Shown here piece after piece: positions 1 through 5,262 of a stretch of 10,353 nt of DNA. Within the stretch, counting starts at the first letter, position 1. Each line of letters begins with the position of its first letter. The notes below the pieces were generated by a model that had not been told where the DNA came from, made no database searches, and saw only the letters and a list, made by a program, of their open reading frames with translations. The stretch lies in contig CANHJY010000047.1 in NCBI GenBank assembly GCA_947461185.1, positions 1-10,353 on the forward strand, in the 5' to 3' direction. The position numbers were made by a program, and so were the translations under genes. The stretch is from Flavobacteriales bacterium. GTDB taxonomy: Bacteria; Bacteroidota; Bacteroidia; Flavobacteriales_D; Crocinitomicaceae.

Positions 1-120
1 AATATTGCTGCAGTGGATGGTGTTATACGTCCTATTTATCCGAGAATGGATGATTTAAAAATGACACTTTGGGTTACCTTGGTTTCGAAAGACGAATTAA
101 TTAAGTCAATCGGTCAATAA
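1..120 (+). CDS. C-terminal end of an unidentified gene (partial, runs off the left edge)
   Basis: Reading frame 1 is open from the first base for 39 codons and stops with TAA at 118-120. The other two plus frames close by about base 58. The visible tail reads NIAAVDGVIRPIYPRM and ends in DELIKSIGQ. It is a mix of hydrophobic and charged residues that looks like the end of a soluble domain, but I do not recognise the family. It converges on the cupin gene, and their ends overlap by 20 bases (101-120), so there is no room for a separate terminator. A chance open frame of this length is unlikely but possible in a short stretch, hence moderate confidence. The rest of the gene lies outside the window. 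Confidence 0.5.
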   Translation, partial: NIAAVDGVIRPIYPRMDDLKMTLWVTLVSKDELIKSIGQ

Positions 121-586
121 TGTCAGCATTATCAGGAAATTTTTCTAATAATAGCTTCCTATCCATAAGTTCAAAATCTTCAAAATCAAATCCTGGTGCG
201 ACAGTGCATGAAACTAAAGTAAAATTTTCTGAATCATCCACCGTGGCGCCAAATATGGTGTCTTTGGTGATAAGTATTTGTGGAACACAACCGTCTTCAT
301 TTAAAGGCCCCAATTGGTGTTGTTGATGACCATTCGCATCAATTGTGTGAATGGTTAAAATTGAACCTTCATGGAAGAACCAAATCTCATCACTTTTGAT
401 GCGATGAAACCTCGATACGTCGTCACCAGATAATAGAAAATATATACAGGTTTGAATGTTTCGATTTAATTGCGCTATTTTCTCCGATGTGCGATAGGTC
501 TCAGTGAAATATCCACCCTCTGGATGCTGAATTAAACCTAGTTTTTCTATTATATAATCTTTTCGTTGCTTATTCAATTGGTCCAT
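101..586 (-). CDS. DUF985 family cupin (Cupin_5, YML079w-like)
   Basis: A 161-residue single-domain cupin of the DUF985 family, small jelly-roll proteins whose fold resembles sugar epimerases and whose substrate is mostly unknown. Seen in the sequence: the family signature HPEGGYF at residues 21-27 followed by ETYR, the core strand with H61, D66, E67, W69, H72 and G74 (the cupin metal/ligand face), and the late motif PGFDFEDFEL at 131-140. The length fits the usual 150-165 residues. I chose the ATG at 586 (MDQLNKQ), because the frame upstream to 670 encodes a sequence foreign to the family and lies inside the preceding gene. With this start the gene overlaps the end of the beta-barrel gene by 17 bases, suggesting coupled translation as the last gene of a minus-strand run. 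It is probably cytoplasmic, since no signal peptide is visible. Function beyond the fold is not known. Confidence 0.88.
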   Translation of the reverse strand: MDQLNKQRKDYIIEKLGLIQHPEGGYFTETYRTSEKIAQLNRNIQTCIYFLLSGDDVSRFHRIKSDEIWFFHEGSILTIHTIDANGHQQHQLGPLNEDGCVPQILITKDTIFGATVDDSENFTLVSCTVAPGFDFEDFELMDRKLLLEKFPDNADIIDRLT

Positions 587-1331
587 TTTGAAATTGTAAT
601 CCACTATTTTTAATGTTTGGGAAGAAATATTTAAAGTCAATAGATAAAAAAGACCCATCAACTTCTCCACGCGTGTTTATTTTATATCCCTGGTACTTGT
701 ATTGGGCTATCAAGTCAAAAATGGGACTAAATGGGACCCTGCCTGTTCCTCCAATATAAAAGAAGCCCCATTTTTTAGTTCGATATTCAAAACCAAAGTT
801 AGCATTAAGCTCAAAAGCTGTTTTTCTGTTCACCAACCCCGTGTGTGTAAATGAAAATGAGCCCCCAGGATTAGTTACAGTGCCAATATGAGTCGGTTTA
901 AATACAAGCGCTAAGCCTAAGGAGGCATTCATATAAAATTCGTCGGTGAGTTGGACATATACGAGACCATTAATAGGAATATCATAGGAAATAAATGAAA
1001 GATCATTTTTTGCAAATACTCCAGAGTCTGCAATTGACATGTCGATATTGAAATATCGCTGATTAAAATTAATACCTGTCTCCAATGAAATGAGGGGAGT
1101 AATACCTGCTCTTATGGTTCCTCCGAAGGAATATCCCGTTTTTTGAGTTATGGTTGTAGAAAATTCTTTATCATTTAATGACAAGGTTGGCTCACCAATA
1201 AATCGAGTAGGAAATATCGGTTTAAGTTGAATACCAAAATAGGAAGGCACATTTCGTTGACCAAATCCAAAAAAATGAATTGTAATAAATAGAAAATAAA
1301 ATATATATCGTGTATTTCGAACCATTTCCAT
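570..1331 (-). CDS. Outer-membrane beta-barrel protein (OmpA-like/OMP_b-brl type)
   Basis: A 253-residue protein with an N-terminal signal peptide: basic start (MEMVRNTR), a hydrophobic run of about 15 residues, and a likely cleavage near FGFGQ at about residue 25, typical of Bacteroidota exported proteins. The mature part is rich in alternating polar/hydrophobic, glycine- and aromatic-rich stretches (e.g. YSFGGTIRAGI, SLETGINF, FELNANFGFEY, WGFFYIGGTGR), as expected for a small 8-stranded outer-membrane barrel. The last clear strand (FLSIDFKYFF) is followed by about 15 polar residues, so the barrel does not end on the very last residue. A second ATG two codons in (1325) is an equally possible start. 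Its end overlaps the cupin start, and the nitroreductase lies 20 bases upstream. The specific role (structural, transport or receptor) cannot be read from sequence. Confidence 0.8.
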   Translation of the reverse strand: MEMVRNTRYIFYFLFITIHFFGFGQRNVPSYFGIQLKPIFPTRFIGEPTLSLNDKEFSTTITQKTGYSFGGTIRAGITPLISLETGINFNQRYFNIDMSIADSGVFAKNDLSFISYDIPINGLVYVQLTDEFYMNASLGLALVFKPTHIGTVTNPGGSFSFTHTGLVNRKTAFELNANFGFEYRTKKWGFFYIGGTGRVPFSPIFDLIAQYKYQGYKINTRGEVDGSFLSIDFKYFFPNIKNSGLQFQNGPIE

Positions 1332-1351
1332 TCAAGCTTTTAAGCAAATTA

Positions 1352-1939
1352 TTAGCTTACGACCCACTCGGTCATATATTCTAACGGTCGGCGTTGACCA
1401 ACAGGCCATTCAATTGATGGGTAACCGATGTAAAAAAGTCCAACACACTTATCCTTCGATTCAAGATTTAAAAAATTGTTCATTTTTTCATGATAGATTA
1501 TAGATGGGGTAGACCAAAAGCCACCTAATCCATAGGCTGTGCATGTAAGATGCATGTTTTGTATTGCACAGGCAACAGCCTCTATTTCTTCAATTTCGGC
1601 AATTTTCTCAGTTTCTTGTCTCTTCATACATACAGCGATAACAGCAGACGCCATTAGAGGCCGATTCATCAGTTTTGTTCTTTTTATTTCGCTTTGTTTT
1701 TCAATTGGAATTATTTCGTCATATGCCTTACTTAAAAACTGACTTAACAAATTTTTTCCATCCTCCATAAAAACTTTAAATCGCCAAGGCTGCGTGTTTC
1801 CATGAGTTGGAGCCCAAAGACCGTTGTTTAAGATTAATTCAATTTGTTCTTTATGAACCTTCCTATCCGAGAACTGCTCAGGATAAATTGTTCTTCGCGA
1901 TTTTATAAGGTCAGTTATTTCTGATAAATTGAATTTCAT
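1352..1939 (-). CDS. Nitroreductase family protein (FMN-dependent oxidoreductase, YdjA/NfnB-like)
   Basis: A 195-residue protein of the nitroreductase superfamily: FMN-binding, usually homodimeric, cytoplasmic enzymes that reduce nitro, quinone or related groups with NAD(P)H. Seen: the N-terminal FMN phosphate-contact motif SRRT (residues 14-17), the APTHGNTQPW segment (43-52) that lines the flavin site, the GLGGFWSTP region (137-145), and the closing IGYP...RRPL (171-186). Length and motif order suit a minimal, YdjA-like member. The start at 1939 (MKFNLSEI) is preferred over the more distal ATGs at 1978 and 1960, because the extension adds a hydrophobic, non-conserved leader. It is followed after 20 bases by the beta-barrel gene and preceded by a 73-base gap, the largest in the minus-strand run. 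The natural substrate cannot be inferred from neighbours. Confidence 0.9.
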   Translation of the reverse strand: MKFNLSEITDLIKSRRTIYPEQFSDRKVHKEQIELILNNGLWAPTHGNTQPWRFKVFMEDGKNLLSQFLSKAYDEIIPIEKQSEIKRTKLMNRPLMASAVIAVCMKRQETEKIAEIEEIEAVACAIQNMHLTCTAYGLGGFWSTPSIIYHEKMNNFLNLESKDKCVGLFYIGYPSIEWPVGQRRPLEYMTEWVVS

Positions 1940-2012
1940 GAGGTTAATATATAGAATCATAAAATTACAATTTATCATTCAATCCTTTAAGAAATAAGGG
2001 TGTTTTGATAAA

Positions 2013-3437
2013 CTATTTGTTACTATTGATCTTGTGGATATTAAAAAATGTTTCGTCAATAGAAAGATATTGTCCATCCGGCATTGGTCCTCTAGCTGGA
2101 GCAGCAACTACGTAGCCATATCGATCTAGCAGAACATAATAAGGAAAGGCAACCGCATTATAATCTGCCCAAATAGGATTAGTTAAATCTAATTTAAAGG
2201 TATTCCAAGGGATACCTAGCACATAATTGGTTATTTCATCTTCCGTATAGCTTTTATTGGGATAAATTGAAATAAATTCAACATCACCTTTATATTCAGT
2301 ATACAACTTTTTTAATGCTTCAACATCCAGTGTGCTCTTTAACATTGAAGGATCATAAAAATGAATATATAAATGTTTTTTGTTGAATGAGGAAAGGGAG
2401 AATAATTCACCTTTAGCGTTCTTAATGAAGAAATCTGGTGCCAAACCACCTGTTACCAATTGTGTTAATCTGTTGATCAGATTTCTTGCAATTAATGCAT
2501 GTTCTGGAAACATACTCCCTTTAGAAACACTATCCAAGATTGTAATTATATTGGTTTGCGGAAACTCTTTTGAATAGAATTCTTCACCTAAGGCTTTGAG
2601 CATTACCAATTCTCTTATTCTTAAATTTTTTAGAATAAACGAACCGTTCAACGCTCTCATTATAAGTGATGGACTGCTTTGCAGAACTGCTTGGTATACT
2701 TTTTCATCCGTTTCATAATCAAGTCTCGGAATTACCCGGTCATAAAAGGAATTAAAATATTCCATATACGCATCATTGTTGTAGTAAACAGGATTACTGT
2801 GTAAGTAAAACATGTATTTTTCATCTGTTGAATGATCTTTTGTATATTGAACATTATCATACATAGCCATGGTATACATCACATGAGCTTTCAAATAAAC
2901 AGAGGTATCCTTGGAATAATAATTTTCAACTGCCAATCTAAATCGCTTTAATTCTGTATCAAATTCATCAGGTTTAATATTTTTCATATGGAAGTAGGAT
3001 CCCATAAATTCATCACACCATAATTGGAAGGATAAAATTTTGTAGTTAATATCCGCAGAATCCAAATCAAAAAATGTAACCTCAATATTATTTCCTGTTT
3101 CTTTATAAGGTTGATATGGGTCTCTTCCAGGAATATAAAGCTGGTATTCACCACCTGGTTGAACATATAGATGAGAAAAGTTATTATTCGCATTAATACT
3201 AATGCGCTGCGTTTCCTCTACGTTAAGCGAAATTAAAAAAGTACTATCCGGTTTTACAACAGTCGAAGCTAAAATGGATTCATTTGCACTGATGTAATCA
3301 TCAATTTGATTAAAGTAGATTGTTTTCCCAATATAGCTGGGAGCGTAACCATAGATGGAAACTTCATTTTGAGCTGAAAAATAAAAACAGATCAGTACAA
3401 ATAAAATCAGACTTAAACTATTTCTAAATATGCTCAT
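2013..3437 (-). CDS. Secreted thioredoxin-fold (TlpA/AhpC-TSA-like) protein lacking the CXXC motif
   Basis: A 474-residue exported protein. It has a signal peptide (hydrophobic residues 8-20, likely cleavage after SAQ at about 23), then an N-terminal domain of about 100 residues with beta-rich character (VSIYGYAPSYIGKTIYF), a helical middle (about 125-325), and a C-terminal thioredoxin-like domain from about 332 (APDFFIKNAKGELFSLSSF). This three-part layout matches the Bacteroidota TlpA-type proteins with an N-terminal DUF4369-like domain. In TlpA/ResA proteins the strand LYIHFY would be followed by the catalytic CXXC; here it reads DPSMLKS with no cysteine. The cis-proline region (AVAFPYYVLLD, P432) is kept. 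The only cysteine in the predicted mature protein is C141, outside this domain. So a disulphide oxidoreductase role is unlikely, and a binding or scaffold role in the periplasm or envelope is an inference. The ATG at 3437 was chosen over a TTG two codons upstream. coaD ends 26 bases upstream. Confidence 0.82.
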   Translation of the reverse strand: MSIFRNSLSLILFVLICFYFSAQNEVSIYGYAPSYIGKTIYFNQIDDYISANESILASTVVKPDSTFLISLNVEETQRISINANNNFSHLYVQPGGEYQLYIPGRDPYQPYKETGNNIEVTFFDLDSADINYKILSFQLWCDEFMGSYFHMKNIKPDEFDTELKRFRLAVENYYSKDTSVYLKAHVMYTMAMYDNVQYTKDHSTDEKYMFYLHSNPVYYNNDAYMEYFNSFYDRVIPRLDYETDEKVYQAVLQSSPSLIMRALNGSFILKNLRIRELVMLKALGEEFYSKEFPQTNIITILDSVSKGSMFPEHALIARNLINRLTQLVTGGLAPDFFIKNAKGELFSLSSFNKKHLYIHFYDPSMLKSTLDVEALKKLYTEYKGDVEFISIYPNKSYTEDEITNYVLGIPWNTFKLDLTNPIWADYNAVAFPYYVLLDRYGYVVAAPARGPMPDGQYLSIDETFFNIHKINSNK

Positions 3438-3463
3438 ATGCAATGATGAAATTAATTTTTGAA

Positions 3464-3913
3464 TTAAACGAGAATCTCAGCATTTGTTACGAAAGGAGCT
3501 ATATTTCCTCCATTTTTATGAATTTCTCTTACTATTGATGAATTTATGGAACTCAGTTCTTCATTTGTTAATAGAAAGAAAGTATCAATTCCGCTCATTT
3601 TATAGTTCATGTGTGCAATTGATTTCTCATATTCAAAATCTTTGCCATCTCTTAATCCTCTCAATATCACATCTGCATTATGCGACCGGCAAAGATCGAT
3701 AGTTAATCCTGAAAAGTTGATAATACTTATTTTGCTTGAGTTGAATAGTGAATGAATGTGTTTTTTTCTTACGTTCATTTCAAATTGTGCTTGCTTCTTA
3801 CTATTCTCACCAATCGCTATTATGATTTCATCAAAATACATCAAAGCACGATTAACGACAGCTTCATGTCCTTTTGTAAATGGATCAAATGACCCTGGAA
3901 AAATCGCTTTCAT
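3464..3913 (-). CDS. coaD: Pantetheine-phosphate adenylyltransferase (CoaD/PPAT)
   Basis: A 149-residue enzyme that transfers AMP from ATP to 4'-phosphopantetheine, giving dephospho-CoA, the penultimate step of coenzyme A synthesis in the cytoplasm. Seen: the nucleotidyltransferase signature PGSFDPFTKGH (residues 6-16) with the TxGH motif T13-H16, the RGLRDGKDFEYE block (85-96) characteristic of bacterial PPAT, and the C-terminal SSINSSIVREI (121-131), equivalent to the ISSSxVRE ATP-phosphate loop. The length is near the usual 155-165 residues, slightly short at the C-terminus but with all motifs present. It starts with ATG at 3913, three bases after the rsmD stop, which indicates one transcription unit. 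The pairing rsmD-coaD is common across bacteria. Confidence 0.97.
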   Translation of the reverse strand: MKAIFPGSFDPFTKGHEAVVNRALMYFDEIIIAIGENSKKQAQFEMNVRKKHIHSLFNSSKISIINFSGLTIDLCRSHNADVILRGLRDGKDFEYEKSIAHMNYKMSGIDTFFLLTNEELSSINSSIVREIHKNGGNIAPFVTNAEILV

Positions 3914-3916
3914 AAT

Positions 3917-4462
3917 TCAATCATTTTCAATTTTGAAAAAGCTAAAAATAACATTTCCGAAAGTTCTTTCAAACTTGAAAAAATCCAAAAGTTGTAGATT
4001 AGTTTTTTTTCCATGCTCTATGATTAGAAATCCTTCTGTATTTAAAAGATTCTTTTCAAATATAAGCTGATGAACTTGTTTATGGATATCGAGATCGTAA
4101 GGAGGGTCGCAAAAAATGATATCATATTTGTTGACATTCTTTTGGAGATGAGAAATAATGTCATCTTTTACTAAAGCAATTTGATTGTCAACATCAAATT
4201 GCGATGCAGCTTGGCGAATGTGTTTAATGCAAAAAAAGTTGTTATCAACACAGGTTACATTTTTTGCGCCACGAGAAATAAATTCAAAAGCAATATTGCC
4301 TGTTCCCGAACATAAATCCAATACTACTCCATTTTCTAATTCACTTTGATGTTCGATAATATTGAACAAGCCTTCCTTTGCGAAATCTGTGGTTGGTCTC
4401 GAAGGAAAACTCTTTGGAACTCCGATTCTTCTGGATTTTAATTTACCTCTAATTATACGCAA
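3917..4462 (-). CDS. rsmD: 16S rRNA (guanine(966)-N(2))-methyltransferase RsmD, TTG start
   Basis: A 181-residue S-adenosylmethionine-dependent methyltransferase expected to modify G966 of 16S rRNA during small-subunit assembly. Seen: the N-terminal family signature MRIIRGKLKSRRI, the conserved RPTTDFAKEGLFNI segment (22-35), motif I DLCSGTGN (49-56) for SAM binding, and the catalytic DPPY (119-122) typical of N6-adenine/N2-guanine methyltransferases. The start must be TTG at 4462: the frame is closed by an in-frame stop at 4475-4477 only four codons upstream, there is no ATG between, and the conserved N-terminus begins exactly at this codon. The first ten bases overlap the end of the DUF3822 gene, so translation is probably coupled. 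coaD follows after three bases. Confidence 0.95.
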   Translation of the reverse strand: MRIIRGKLKSRRIGVPKSFPSRPTTDFAKEGLFNIIEHQSELENGVVLDLCSGTGNIAFEFISRGAKNVTCVDNNFFCIKHIRQAASQFDVDNQIALVKDDIISHLQKNVNKYDIIFCDPPYDLDIHKQVHQLIFEKNLLNTEGFLIIEHGKKTNLQLLDFFKFERTFGNVIFSFFKIEND

Positions 4463-5205
4463 AATTTGTGAGAGTTAATGAGGAAGTTGAAATTAGATAC
4501 AATAGATTTTTGCTGAAACTCCTTAAATTTTTTAAGTTTTTCTTCGATTTCTAAAATAAGGTCTTTTTCAGAACCAATCCCACCACAAACTTCGATTTTA
4601 ATTTCAGATCCAAACCATTCTTTTTGTTGAAGTACAAAAATGAAGTGATAGATGATGTCTTCAACATTTTGATAATCAAAACAAGAATAGAATTGAAGTT
4701 TGTTTTCAGCAACAATGATGAGTCCAAAATAATTATGATGTACACTAATTAGAGCTCGTAATTTAAAACTGCCTGTTCCAAATAGCCCCCTAATAATTAT
4801 AGATCCTTCTTGTTGAATTATGGCTCTTGGAAATTTAGTTACAAAAAAGGATTTTACCCATAATGGGATTTCGAAAACGTTGACGATGGATTGTTCAGGC
4901 AAACGATTATAATCAATTGTCTTGGAATCGAAGTGCTTACCATAGCAAAGTGAAAAAATAGCACTCGGTGATGTTTCCGCAAAAATATTTCCAGGGACAA
5001 GAGTTGTTCGCATACAAGACCAAGAAATGGTACATTCGTTTAATTCAGCCATTCTTATTCCATGATCTTGAAAAAAAACGGTTAAGTCTTCTTTGATAGC
5101 AACATCAGTTAGATTTTTAAAATGTAAATCTTTATATGTGCTCGGGTCAGATTCTAGCGCTCCGAATCGTATTCCGTAATGAGATAAATCAATGGCAAGA
5201 TGCAT
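4453..5205 (-). CDS. DUF3822 family protein
   Basis: A 250-residue protein matching the Bacteroidota-restricted DUF3822 family, as I remember it, by its opening (MHLAIDLSHYGIRFGAL), by length, and by position directly before rsmD. The N-terminal strand-turn-strand with D6, S8 and G11 resembles the phosphate-1 region of actin/hexokinase-like (ASKHA) folds, which is how this family has been described structurally. No catalytic residues can be assigned from sequence. Other visible parts are a beta-rich middle (about 120-185), a strand then CGGIGSEKD (about 208-216) that could form a second nucleotide-facing turn, and a charged C-terminal helix (EIEEKLKKFKEF). No signal peptide is seen, so it is presumably cytoplasmic. 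The ATG at 5205 is the first in frame. It overlaps rsmD by 10 bases, and its family's frequent linkage to rsmD suggests a role near ribosome or RNA maturation, which is inference only. Confidence 0.82.
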   Translation of the reverse strand: MHLAIDLSHYGIRFGALESDPSTYKDLHFKNLTDVAIKEDLTVFFQDHGIRMAELNECTISWSCMRTTLVPGNIFAETSPSAIFSLCYGKHFDSKTIDYNRLPEQSIVNVFEIPLWVKSFFVTKFPRAIIQQEGSIIIRGLFGTGSFKLRALISVHHNYFGLIIVAENKLQFYSCFDYQNVEDIIYHFIFVLQQKEWFGSEIKIEVCGGIGSEKDLILEIEEKLKKFKEFQQKSIVSNFNFLINSHKFCV

Positions 5206-5262
5206 GCAACAAATTATTCTATAAAATTACGAAAAAGAAAGCTTGTTGAATAAATACTTAAA

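Noticed and set aside
120..326. Plus-strand open frame of 68 codons inside the cupin gene
   Set aside because: Antisense to a well-supported DUF985 gene, with serine-rich low-complexity content and no family signature.
570..670. Longer version of the cupin gene starting at 670
   Set aside because: The extra 28 residues lie inside the beta-barrel gene and are not part of the DUF985 family; the ATG at 586 gives the standard length.
1940..2012. Possible promoter before the nitroreductase
   Set aside because: TTG and TAATTTTA-like elements are present, but the spacing does not fit the Bacteroidota promoter form, and AT-rich sequence yields such matches by chance.
3756..4070. Plus-strand open frame of 104 codons across the rsmD/coaD junction
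   Set aside because: It overlaps two certain genes antisense and has no recognisable domain; a product of AT-rich antisense frames.
5206..5262. Possible terminator or promoter between the secreted-protein gene and DUF3822
   Set aside because: No GC-rich hairpin with a T-run is visible, and the -33/-7 elements do not appear at the right spacing.
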